Positions 23,382 through 31,575 of a stretch of DNA of 64,000 nucleotides are shown piece by piece. Position 1 is the stretch's first letter, and every line of letters starts with the position of its first letter. The position numbers and the translations under genes are program-made. Under the pieces are notes generated by a model, which searched no databases, was not told where the DNA came from, and saw nothing but the letters and a program-made list of their open reading frames with translations. Origin of the DNA: Fumia sp045615345 (GTDB taxonomy: Bacteria; Bacillota; Clostridia; Oscillospirales; Ruminococcaceae); the NCBI GenBank assembly GCA_045615345.1, contig JAZLER010000009.1, positions 23,326 to 87,325 of the forward strand, written 5' to 3'.

Positions 23382-24605
23382 ATGCAGAAATCTTATGAAA
23401 AAGTAAAATACGGATGTTATTTTGTCGGAATATCAATGGCGATAATTGCAAACTTTCCACCTCTTTTATTTATGACATTCCGTTCACTTTACGGTATATC
23501 CTATTCTCAGATAGGACTTCTTGTTGTTATAAACTTTGTAACACAGCTTTCGATTGACCTTATATTTTCGTTCTTTTCCCATAAATTCAATATCCCGAAA
23601 ACAGTGAAAATCACTCCTGCCTTAGCAATAGTGGGGCTTATTATATATGCAGTGAGTCCGTTTGTGATGAAAAATGTTTATGTAGGACTTTTGGCAGGCA
23701 CTGTTATTTTCTCGGCATCAGGCGGACTTGCTGAGGTGCTTATGAGTCCCGTGATTGCTGAAATTCCGTCGGACAATCCCGAAAGGGAGATGAGTAAGCT
23801 TCATTCAATGTATGCATGGGGAGTAGTGGGCGTTGTTTTTGTTTCAACAGCGTATATCCTTATTTTCGGTGCTGAAAACTGGCAGCACCTCACTTTTGTA
23901 ATGCTCATAATTCCTTTACTCGCTGTAATTTTTCTTGCAAAATCAGAAATACCCGATATAAAAACGCCGGAGAAGGTGTCAGGACTTAAAACTTTCCTTA
24001 AAAACAAAACGTTGTGGCTTTGCGTTTTTGCAATATTTTTAGGTGGCGCTTCAGAATGTACAATGGCACAATGGTGCTCAGGATACCTTGAAAAAGCGCT
24101 TTTAATCCCGAAATTCTACGGCGATATTTTTGGTGTGGCACTTTTTTCTGTTATGCTTGGACTTGGCCGTTCGCTTTATGCTAAATACGGACAGAATATA
24201 GGAAAAGTTCTTATACTCGGTGCGGTGGGTGCATCGGGTTGCTACCTGACTGCTGCTTTGTTTAGTAACCCTTTCACAGGGCTTTTAGCGTGTGCGTTTA
24301 CGGGGTTTTGTGTTTCGATGATGTGGCCCGGAAGTTTGCTTGTGGCTTCAGACAAATTCTCGTCAAGCGGAGTTTTCATCTACGCCATAATGGCGTCAGG
24401 TGGGGACTTAGGCGCTTCTGTCGGTTCTCAGTTTGTAGGAGTTATAACCGATATTGTAATCGAAAATGAAAAATTCTCTGCCGTGGCAGAGAATCTTTTG
24501 CTCACACCGGAGCAGCTTGGAATGAAACTCGGTATGCTTGTCGGAGCAATATTCCCGTTTGTTGCAATATTTGTTTTCCGCCGTATGAAGAAATTAAAAG
24601 GTTAG
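23382..24605 (+). CDS. Major facilitator superfamily transporter
   Basis: 407 residues with about twelve hydrophobic segments. Sequence features such as YGISYSQIGLLVVINFVTQLSIDLIFSFFSHKF match the first two-helix module and loop of sugar-type MFS proteins. ATG follows CAGGTGATTAAAT. Substrate is unknown; the divergent GH43 gene hints at a pentose-containing oligosaccharide or sugar. It overlaps the convergent AraC gene by 4 bases. Confidence 0.85.
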   Translation: MQKSYEKVKYGCYFVGISMAIIANFPPLLFMTFRSLYGISYSQIGLLVVINFVTQLSIDLIFSFFSHKFNIPKTVKITPALAIVGLIIYAVSPFVMKNVYVGLLAGTVIFSASGGLAEVLMSPVIAEIPSDNPEREMSKLHSMYAWGVVGVVFVSTAYILIFGAENWQHLTFVMLIIPLLAVIFLAKSEIPDIKTPEKVSGLKTFLKNKTLWLCVFAIFLGGASECTMAQWCSGYLEKALLIPKFYGDIFGVALFSVMLGLGRSLYAKYGQNIGKVLILGAVGASGCYLTAALFSNPFTGLLACAFTGFCVSMMWPGSLLVASDKFSSSGVFIYAIMASGGDLGASVGSQFVGVITDIVIENEKFSAVAENLLLTPEQLGMKLGMLVGAIFPFVAIFVFRRMKKLKG

Positions 24606-25441
24606 GCGTTATTGCGCAATTCCTTTTTGTACTGGAAGGGTGTAAGCCCTGTGATTTTTTTAAAGTAGCTTGAGAAATATGTATAGTTGTTAAAACCTAC
24701 CTGCAAAGCAATCTCGGAAAAAGAAAGCTTGGAGTTCAAGATAAGACGCTTTGCTTCGTTTATCCTGATATTTAAAATATAGTTATGCATTGTTGTACCG
24801 GTGTGGTTCATAAATAATTTATTCAGGTGAAATTCGTGATAGCCTGCAATTTCAGCAAGCTCCCTGTTTGTGATTTCATTTTGGTAATTTTCGTGAATAT
24901 ATGCGATGACTTCATTTATCGTTGATGATTTGTTGAGGTCATTACGGTGAACTAAAATGAGAATTTCTTTTAACTTTGCATTGCATACATCCCTGAAGAA
25001 AATTTTATGCTCCAAAAATTCGGAAAGGATGCTTTTTAGTTTTCTGTGAAGATATGATGCGTTGGAAACAACGGAATAACTGCTTAAAATCTCGCTGTCT
25101 TCAACCCTGTCAAAGAAAACAGGCATCGATTTTATCTTTTCTGAATCTATATCAATCGGCATAAAGTCAGTGATAATATCGTTATGGTTTTGTGTAAGGT
25201 CGAAGTTTAAAGAAATCATTGTGAGCGGTTGTTTTGCCTTAAGACTGTAAACTGTGCCGCCACAGGCATAAAAGAATGAGTCGGGGTAAAGTTTAAAGGT
25301 CTGACTATTTATTTCTATTTCACCTTCACCGCTTACTACATACATAAGTCGGCAGTCGGTGCACTTTACTTTTCTTTCTTTTAATGAGAAGGTAATTGTT
25401 TCTGCAAAACGAATATGAGGATTTATATTACACATTTTCAT
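24602..25441 (-). CDS. AraC family regulator
   Basis: 279 residues from ATG 25441, chosen because GGAGG is just upstream; a longer start at 25480 precedes that SD. The N-terminal cupin-like sensor is about 1-120. The C-terminal helix-turn-helices are TNRELAEIAGYHEFHLNKLF and FSEIALQVGFNNYTYFSSYF, ending GLTPFQYKKEL. It is divergent from the Fe-S/TIM-barrel operon starting at 25558 and likely controls it. A 16-base palindrome lies between them. Confidence 0.9.
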   Translation of the reverse strand: MKMCNINPHIRFAETITFSLKERKVKCTDCRLMYVVSGEGEIEINSQTFKLYPDSFFYACGGTVYSLKAKQPLTMISLNFDLTQNHNDIITDFMPIDIDSEKIKSMPVFFDRVEDSEILSSYSVVSNASYLHRKLKSILSEFLEHKIFFRDVCNAKLKEILILVHRNDLNKSSTINEVIAYIHENYQNEITNRELAEIAGYHEFHLNKLFMNHTGTTMHNYILNIRINEAKRLILNSKLSFSEIALQVGFNNYTYFSSYFKKITGLTPFQYKKELRNNA

Positions 25442-25473
25442 AAAAATTTCCTCCAAAATCTTTGTTTTGTTAA

Positions 25474-25489
25474 AAAACAAGTTTGTTTT
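25474..25489. promoter_or_regulatory. Palindrome, candidate operator
   Basis: AAAACAA-GT-TTGTTTT, a perfect 7-base inverted repeat. It sits just downstream of the regulator's predicted start of transcription. Confidence 0.4.
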
Positions 25490-25497
25490 CTTTATTT

Positions 25498-25526
25498 ATA
25501 ATAGCGTAAAATTATGATAAAATCAA
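25498..25526 (-). promoter_or_regulatory. Promoter for the AraC gene at 24602
   Basis: Minus strand TTGATT (complement of 25521-25526), 17-base spacer, TATTAT (complement of 25498-25503). On the plus strand a weaker overlapping pair, TTTATA (25495-25500) and TAAAAT (25518-25523), could serve the 25558 operon. Confidence 0.55.
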
Positions 25527-25557
25527 GATAGTATTGAAATAAAAAGAGGTGAGTTTT

Positions 25558-26499
25558 TTGAAATTTTCGGTAGGACTTCAGTACAGAGAGGATTTTCTTG
25601 ACTGTATAATTAAGAATAAAGACCATATCGAAGAGGTCTATTTTTCGTGGGGAGATTTCCCAAACGGCAGAAGCAGTCAGATACAGAGTGAAGATTATAC
25701 ACCCTGGGAACTTCAGCAAAGACAGATAGAATTTCTAAAAGTGATTTCTGAAAATTCTATAAAACTCAATCTGCTTTTTAATGGAAATTGTTATGGAAAA
25801 GACAGCCAGTCAAGAGCTTTTTTTGAAAAGATAGGAATGACTGTTGATTACATAGATACACATTTTTCTCTTGATTCTGTGACGACCACTTCACCTTTGA
25901 TTGCAAAGTTTATAAAAAATAATTTTGATAATATAAAGGTAAGATCATCGGTTAATATGGAAATCGGTACGATTCAGGGTATGGACTACCTTTCTGAATA
26001 TTTCGATGGCTACTATATGAAAAGAGAATATAACCGTGATTTTGCAAAAATTAAAGAATTGTCGGATTGGTGCAAAGCAAACGACAAAAAACTTTTTATG
26101 CTTGCAAACAGCGGATGCCTTAATCATTGTTCTGCTCATAACTTCCATGACAACTTGGTAGCTCACGAGCAGGAAATTGCAAAAATGGACAACGCTTATA
26201 ACTTTATGGGAATATGCAAAGAGTATCTTAAAGACGAGTCCCATCATATCTCGCTTATCCGTGATACAAACTTTATCCGCCCTGAAGATATCAAGAAATA
26301 CGAAGAATTTTTTGATGCAGTAAAACTTGCAACAAGAATTCACAAAAACCCGTCAATGGTGTTAAACAGTTATATCCGTGAAAGTTACAGCGGAAACATT
26401 TTAGAAATACTGGAACCCGCACATAATATTTACCCCTATGTAGTTGAAAATGGTGACCCCTTAACGATAAAAAGAATAGACAATTTGGGAGGTTTTTAG
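25558..26499 (+). CDS. Peptidase U32-like TIM-barrel protein
   Basis: 313 residues from TTG 25558. GAGGTGA at 25546-25552 is the ribosome site, so the GTG at 25549 inside it is not used. Sequence resembles the collagenase-like U32 group in its barrel pattern: RSSVNMEIGTIQGMDYL, then a Cys cluster NSGCLNHCSAHNFHDN. U32 members include tRNA hydroxylases and ubiquinone hydroxylation factors, where Cys bind an Fe-S cluster. Here the Cys count visible is C196-type, C200-type and C-containing GICKEYL. Function unknown. It begins an operon with the QueG-like genes and ends one base before the next ATG. Confidence 0.6.
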   Translation: MKFSVGLQYREDFLDCIIKNKDHIEEVYFSWGDFPNGRSSQIQSEDYTPWELQQRQIEFLKVISENSIKLNLLFNGNCYGKDSQSRAFFEKIGMTVDYIDTHFSLDSVTTTSPLIAKFIKNNFDNIKVRSSVNMEIGTIQGMDYLSEYFDGYYMKREYNRDFAKIKELSDWCKANDKKLFMLANSGCLNHCSAHNFHDNLVAHEQEIAKMDNAYNFMGICKEYLKDESHHISLIRDTNFIRPEDIKKYEEFFDAVKLATRIHKNPSMVLNSYIRESYSGNILEILEPAHNIYPYVVENGDPLTIKRIDNLGGF

Positions 26500-27582
26500 A
26501 TGATTAGCAGTAAACTTATCAAAGAAGTAGCACTTGCTGCCGGTGCAGATGCCTGTGGTATCTCGCCAATGTCAAGATTTGACGGCGCTCCGGATGAAAT
26601 GAATCCTCAGTTTTTGTTCCCTGAAGCAAAAAGCTGTATCGGATTTGTGTTCAGAATTCCGAGAGGTGTGCAGCGTGGAATCGAGGAAGGAACACAGTTT
26701 TACCAGTATCCTTCTATGGCGTACGGTGGAATTAACGAAATTTTCGCACCTGCTGTACTTTATCAGGTAGGAAAAGTTGTTGAGGATGCAGGTTACGAAG
26801 CATTTGTGTACAGAAACACAGGTGCCCGTGGTGTTGTATCCGATATGGACGGCAGCCCCGGAAATACACTTTCTCCTGAAGAACAGATTGAAGTTAACGA
26901 AAATGCTAAAACTTCCACTGCTCACCACAGAAGTGTTCAGTTTACAAGACCTACAAGAGATGACAATGTAGCACCCGACTTGCAGTTCCAGTTCAGAATT
27001 GCAGCTGTTGCATGCGGACTCGGTGAAATCGGTTGGAGCAAGATGCTTTTGACTCCCGAATTTGGTCCTTTGCAGAGGGTTGCATTTATCTTTACCGATG
27101 CTGAGTTTGATGAATATGACGAAATGTATTCAGGCGAACCGCTTTGCAGAAAATGCGGAGCTTGTGTAAGAGAATGTCCCGGTGGCTGTATCCCTGCTAT
27201 GAATTCCGGCAAGACAGTAACAATTAACCTTGCAGGTAAAATTCAGGAATGGGGCGATATTGATATGTGGAGATGCTATGCATTCTACACACATGCCGGC
27301 AGATATTATAACCCCTTTGTTCCCAAAGAAGTATGGGATGCAAATGAAAATGGTGCACTTGACCTTATGGAAGGTGTTACCGATATTGCAGACGAAAAAG
27401 AAATTATGAAAGTTTATACTGCTTTGCAGAAATATTTCCCGAGCTGGGTAGGATACAATATGGCTAAGTGTGGCGGTTGTATCAGAGCTTGTGTTTCTAT
27501 GCTTGAGAAAAAAGGCGGCTGTATGGAAGACCGTTTCAAAGCACCTTTGAGAACCAAGAAAGCATGGAGGCTGGACAGATGA
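26500..27582 (+). CDS. QueG-like double [4Fe-4S] protein, paralogue 1
   Basis: 360 residues. The N-terminal domain (KEVALAAGADACGISP, then FRIPRGVQRGIEEGTQFYQY) resembles the corrinoid-binding half of epoxyqueuosine reductase and reductive dehalogenases. The ferredoxin-like part has CRKCGACVRECPGGC (CX2CX2CX3CP), a Cys in MWRCYAFY matching the fourth ligand of QueG, and the later CGGCIRACVSM. It is longer than the other two paralogues because of inserts around 110-150 and 245-290. Not a normal QueG, since three diverged copies sit together with glycosidase-like genes. A redox role, possibly cobalamin-linked, is inference. Confidence 0.7.
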   Translation: MISSKLIKEVALAAGADACGISPMSRFDGAPDEMNPQFLFPEAKSCIGFVFRIPRGVQRGIEEGTQFYQYPSMAYGGINEIFAPAVLYQVGKVVEDAGYEAFVYRNTGARGVVSDMDGSPGNTLSPEEQIEVNENAKTSTAHHRSVQFTRPTRDDNVAPDLQFQFRIAAVACGLGEIGWSKMLLTPEFGPLQRVAFIFTDAEFDEYDEMYSGEPLCRKCGACVRECPGGCIPAMNSGKTVTINLAGKIQEWGDIDMWRCYAFYTHAGRYYNPFVPKEVWDANENGALDLMEGVTDIADEKEIMKVYTALQKYFPSWVGYNMAKCGGCIRACVSMLEKKGGCMEDRFKAPLRTKKAWRLDR

Positions 27583-27914
27583 TTGAAGTATTAAAATACG
27601 AGGGCGAGGATTTTAAAAAGGTTCTTTCGTTTGAAAGCTGGGCGATAGGTCTTATCAACTGGAGCGAAAGATTTTCTGATTTTAAAGTGCTTGAAAGACA
27701 TCTCGAAACAGATGAAGCTTTTATTCTTTTGAAAGGTGAAGCTACACTTTATACTGATGAGGAATCGGTAGAAATGGAAAAAGGTGTGGTTTACAACATT
27801 CCAAAAGGTGTGTGGCATCATATCGTTATGAGTCGTGATGCAACTGCTATGGTGGTTGAAAATGACAATACTTCAAAAGAAAATACCGAGAAAAAACCGG
27901 TTAATCAGGAGTAG
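27579..27914 (+). CDS. Small cupin-domain protein
   Basis: 111 residues from ATG 27579, overlapping the previous stop (ATGA), with GGAGG 8 bases upstream. Cupin motifs: HLETDEAFILLKGEATLY (motif 1, with only one His and one Glu) and YNIPKGVWHHIVMS (motif 2 with His-His). A Glu/Lys-rich tail follows. It may bind a metal or small ligand and act as an isomerase or a stabilising partner. It belongs to the operon by tight coupling. No specific function. Confidence 0.75.
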   Translation: MIEVLKYEGEDFKKVLSFESWAIGLINWSERFSDFKVLERHLETDEAFILLKGEATLYTDEESVEMEKGVVYNIPKGVWHHIVMSRDATAMVVENDNTSKENTEKKPVNQE

Positions 27915-27917
27915 TTT

Positions 27918-29642
27918 ATGAATATTTATGCAATAGATAATTACGGAAGAATTATTAAAGGCTACACTGAAGAGGGAAAAGACCGTTTGCGACTTGTTAT
28001 TCCGGCAAGCAGTGTGCCAAAAAACATAGAAGAGCTCTATGTTACAAGTGATGAATTCAAATATTGTGTAGGCGATGAAGGTTACTACCTTTGCGGATGC
28101 GATTTTAAAAACTATTCCTCGTTCCTCACATATTTTACAGAACGCGATGACTTTAAATTTGAAAGAGGAAGAACTCTTATCGGTGCTTTCGGCGTAAAAA
28201 ATTCCAAGAGAACATATCTCGGTTTCTTTACAGGTATGAAGTATAACTTCAACTGGCGTATTGAGAAAAAAGGAAATGAATATACTTTAGGATTTTTCTA
28301 TGATATTACTAAAGTTGATATTTACGAAGACATCGTTATTGAGATTATAAAATGCGATAAAAAGGCTACATACATGGACCTTGCCAAAAAATATCGTAAA
28401 TATATGCTCACTGAAGGCGGATGCGTTCCTCTTAAAAAGAGAATGAAAACAAGAAAAGCACTTGAATATGTAAAGGATGCAGTTGAAATCCGTATCCGTA
28501 TGGCTTGGAAACCTGCTCCCCCTACAGTGCTTGAGCAGACAATCGAAAATGAGCCCGATATCCATGTTGCTTGCACATTTGATGATGTTATGAACCTTGT
28601 GCGTGCAATGCGCAGAGAGGGAATAAGAAAGGCTCAGATTTGTCTTGTTGGCTGGAACAAGAGCGGACATGACGGAAGATGGCCCGATGCTTTCCCCGTT
28701 GAACCGTTACTTGGTGGCGAAGAAAAGTTAAGAGAACTTATCGAGCTTGCTAAAAATGCAGGATATAAAATTGTTTGTCATACAAACAGTACCGACTGTT
28801 ATAATATTTCCGAACGCTTTAATGGTGGCGAAATCGTAAACAAAGACAAACAGGGCGAATGGGAGAGAGATATCTATGCATGGAGTGGTGGTGTTATGTG
28901 GCACCTTTGTCCCATACGCGCATGGGAATACGCTCAGGAAATTCTCCCCAAAATTGCTGACCTTGGTTTTGAAGGTACTCATTATATTGATGTTATGTCA
29001 ATAGTACCCGTGAGAAACTGTTTTGACCCGAACCATCCCTGTAATGCAAATCAGACAATGGATTATTTTACAAAGATTGCTGACCTTACAAAAGACCTTT
29101 TCGGTGGCTATGCATCGGAAGGTGGATGGGACCATTCTGCTCACTATGTCGATTACAGCCTTTACAATAAATTCGACAGAGAAGAAGAACCCGGTATGGA
29201 CGAGGGTATTCCTTTCTGGGAATTTGTCTTCCACGGAATCATCCTTGCAAATACAGGTACAACAACCGTAAATTATCCTATCAAAACCCCACTTGCAAGA
29301 CTTCAGCTTGCAGAGTTCAACGGTAGACCGAGTTTCTATGCTTATTCTTGCTTTATGAACAATGGTTACCACTGGATGGGCGATAAGGATTTGCAACTTC
29401 ACGATGAAGAAAAAATCAAAAAAGCTGTTGCAGCAATTAAAGTGGCTCATGATGAGTATCTCAATACTTCTTATCTGCAGACTGAAACAGTTGAAGATTA
29501 TCGTCACCTTGCAGACGATGTATTTGAAGTTACTTATTCTGATGGAAGTAAGATTATTGCAAACTATTCCGATAAGGAATTTGCAATAGGTGAAAATGTA
29601 GTTCCCGCTGTGGATTATCTGGTTTTAAAACCTGAAGTTTAA
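27918..29642 (+). CDS. Cytosolic glycosidase-like TIM-barrel protein (DUF5696-like)
   Basis: 574 residues, no signal peptide. The N-terminal 170 residues are beta-rich. The phrase TYMDLAKKYRKYMLTEGG and the barrel that follows resemble DUF5696-like and GH101-related proteins. Possible catalytic carboxylates are the Asp in GTHYIDVMS (about residue 358) and the Glu in GGYASEGGWDH (about 400). A short beta domain ends the protein. The call is by pattern only; it could be a hydrolase or lyase acting on a glycoside. It is located between the cupin gene (3 bases) and QueG-like paralogue 2 (14 bases), so all act in one pathway. Confidence 0.55.
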   Translation: MNIYAIDNYGRIIKGYTEEGKDRLRLVIPASSVPKNIEELYVTSDEFKYCVGDEGYYLCGCDFKNYSSFLTYFTERDDFKFERGRTLIGAFGVKNSKRTYLGFFTGMKYNFNWRIEKKGNEYTLGFFYDITKVDIYEDIVIEIIKCDKKATYMDLAKKYRKYMLTEGGCVPLKKRMKTRKALEYVKDAVEIRIRMAWKPAPPTVLEQTIENEPDIHVACTFDDVMNLVRAMRREGIRKAQICLVGWNKSGHDGRWPDAFPVEPLLGGEEKLRELIELAKNAGYKIVCHTNSTDCYNISERFNGGEIVNKDKQGEWERDIYAWSGGVMWHLCPIRAWEYAQEILPKIADLGFEGTHYIDVMSIVPVRNCFDPNHPCNANQTMDYFTKIADLTKDLFGGYASEGGWDHSAHYVDYSLYNKFDREEEPGMDEGIPFWEFVFHGIILANTGTTTVNYPIKTPLARLQLAEFNGRPSFYAYSCFMNNGYHWMGDKDLQLHDEEKIKKAVAAIKVAHDEYLNTSYLQTETVEDYRHLADDVFEVTYSDGSKIIANYSDKEFAIGENVVPAVDYLVLKPEV

Positions 29643-29656
29643 AAGAAGGTGTTAAA

Positions 29657-30550
29657 ATGCTTACAAGTGAAATTATTAAGAAAAAAGCAAAAGAACTTGG
29701 TGCTACTGTCTGCCGTATAGGTAAAGTTTACGAGGAGAGTAATCCTCAGCGTGACCCTAAAATGATTTTGCCCAACGCAAAATGCATTATCGGTTTCGGC
29801 TTTGCAGTACCCAAAGGTCTTTATAAGTCTATGGATTTAGGAAGTCAGTATTACACATATACCACAATTGGTGTAAAATATATTGACGAAGAAATGGCTG
29901 AAATCTTCCTCCTCAAAATAGGCGGAATGATTGAAAACGAAGGTTACGATGCGTGCTTACAGAAAGCTATTCCCAACCTCAGAATCAAAGGCGACAAAAC
30001 AACAAACCCCGAAGTGCTCGATACATATGAACTTATTCACGCAGAAGCTGTTGAAGAAGGTAAACCCGTTCCCGATGTAATCATTGATTTCGGCAAGGCT
30101 GCAAAAGCATGCGGACTCGGCGAAGTGGGACTTAACGGTAAAATTATCAATAAAGAATATGGTCCTTTTATGAGATATTGCTTTATTATCACAGATGCTC
30201 CTTTGGACCTTGACGAAGAGCTTTCTGAAAGCGTTTGTGACAAATGTGGTGCTTGTATTGATGCTTGCCCCGGTAATGCAGTATCCGAAGATGGTCTTGA
30301 CACATGGCAGTGTGCTGTTTACTATAAGGGTGCACATAAATCAAATCCCTTTATCACTGATGACTTCCTTAAAGGTAATCCCGAAAGAGAAGCAATTTTA
30401 AACGGTGAAAAACGCTTTGATGCTGAAAGCGCAAGAGAAATCTATAAGGAAATGAACTTCCTTCCCAATACTCAGTGGGGATATGCTCCCTGCCTTTGTG
30501 GAAGAAAATGCGATATTGCTTGCTATAAGCACTTGAAAGGGGAGTTTTAA
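29657..30550 (+). CDS. QueG-like double [4Fe-4S] protein, paralogue 2
   Basis: 297 residues. N-terminal KAKELGATVCRIGKVYEE and GFAVPKGLYKSMDLGSQYYTY align with the same parts of paralogues 1 and 3. Iron-sulfur region: CDKCGACIDACPG, then the Cys in WQCAVYY, and a second set PCLCGRKCDIACY. The layout matches the two-cluster domain of QueG. RBS AGAAGGTGTTAAA. Ends 1 base before paralogue 3. Confidence 0.72.
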   Translation: MLTSEIIKKKAKELGATVCRIGKVYEESNPQRDPKMILPNAKCIIGFGFAVPKGLYKSMDLGSQYYTYTTIGVKYIDEEMAEIFLLKIGGMIENEGYDACLQKAIPNLRIKGDKTTNPEVLDTYELIHAEAVEEGKPVPDVIIDFGKAAKACGLGEVGLNGKIINKEYGPFMRYCFIITDAPLDLDEELSESVCDKCGACIDACPGNAVSEDGLDTWQCAVYYKGAHKSNPFITDDFLKGNPEREAILNGEKRFDAESAREIYKEMNFLPNTQWGYAPCLCGRKCDIACYKHLKGEF

Positions 30551-30551
30551 G

Positions 30552-31487
30552 ATGAGGGAAAGAATTATTGAGCTTGCTAAAGCAAATGGTGCTGATATTG
30601 TAGGTTTTGCCCCTGCAAGCAGATTTGAAAAAGACAGCCCCATATTTAAAATTCTGCCTGAAACCAAAACGGTTATCGGCCTTGCTTTCAGAGTTTTAAG
30701 AGGCATTTACAGAGGTATTGAAGAAGGCAGTACATATTACCAGTATACTACAATGGCTGTTGAAAATATGGAAGAAACTGTTATGCCTATGGCACAGCTT
30801 AAAGTTGCTATGATGATTGAGGAAGATGGTTTTATTGCTCTGCCTCAGCGTAAACATCAGCAGATTATGGCTGAAGAAGACAGCGTAAATCCTGAAGTCG
30901 CTTACGATGCAATTTACAGAGGAAGAACTGCTGAAACACAGATTGATTTCCTTGATACTGCTGTAAAATGCGGTCTTGGTGAAAAAGGTCTTTACGATGT
31001 TTTGCTTACCGATGAGTTTGGCCCTATGGTAAGATACTGTTTTATCCTCACAGATGCAGATATCGAAGAAACAGAAATAGTTAAACCTCACCTTTGCGAC
31101 AACTGTGGTAAATGCGTAAAAGCTTGCCCCGGTAAAGCAATTGATGAAAACGGTAAAACCGATGCTTGGCAGTGTGCAGTTTATTACAATGGTGCTAACG
31201 GACTTAAAAACCCCTTCATGGGTCCCGATGCATTCAAGAATTTTGATAATCGTCTTGAAATCATTGCAGGGGAAGCTAAAGTAACTCCCGAAACTGCAAA
31301 GAAAATTCTTGATAACATTTATTTCTATCCTCCTGCACAACATGCTTATCAGTGTTCTATCTGTGGCCGTGCCTGCGATATGGAATGCTATGTTCATCTG
31401 GAAGAAAAAGGTGTACTTACAAAGAAATTCAAGGACCCCTTCAGAAAGAGAACTCCCTGGTCATTTGATATCAAAGATTTTGAGTAA
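30552..31487 (+). CDS. QueG-like double [4Fe-4S] protein, paralogue 3
   Basis: 311 residues. KANGADIVGFAPASRF and FRVLRGIYRGIEEGSTYYQY are close to paralogue 1; CDNCGKCVKACPG, WQCAVYYNG and CSICGRACDMECY are close to paralogue 2. The C-terminus FKDPFRKRTPW also matches paralogue 1. The three genes therefore derive from duplications, with paralogue 1 later enlarged. It is the last gene of the operon, followed by a terminator. Confidence 0.72.
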   Translation: MRERIIELAKANGADIVGFAPASRFEKDSPIFKILPETKTVIGLAFRVLRGIYRGIEEGSTYYQYTTMAVENMEETVMPMAQLKVAMMIEEDGFIALPQRKHQQIMAEEDSVNPEVAYDAIYRGRTAETQIDFLDTAVKCGLGEKGLYDVLLTDEFGPMVRYCFILTDADIEETEIVKPHLCDNCGKCVKACPGKAIDENGKTDAWQCAVYYNGANGLKNPFMGPDAFKNFDNRLEIIAGEAKVTPETAKKILDNIYFYPPAQHAYQCSICGRACDMECYVHLEEKGVLTKKFKDPFRKRTPWSFDIKDFE

Positions 31488-31490
31488 TAA

Positions 31491-31518
31491 AAAAACCCGT
31501 GCACTGCACGGGTTTTTC
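31491..31518 (+). terminator. Terminator of the QueG-like operon
   Basis: AAAAACCCGTGCA / TGCACGGGTTTTT stem, very small loop. Confidence 0.9.
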
Positions 31519-31547
31519 TTGCTATTGCGAAAATTATGTGATATAAT
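31519..31547 (+). promoter_or_regulatory. Promoter for the 31576 operon
   Basis: TTGCTA (31519-31524), 17-base spacer, TATAAT (31542-31547). Confidence 0.65.
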
Positions 31548-31575
31548 ATTAATTTAGAGTAAAGGAGGATTTTAT

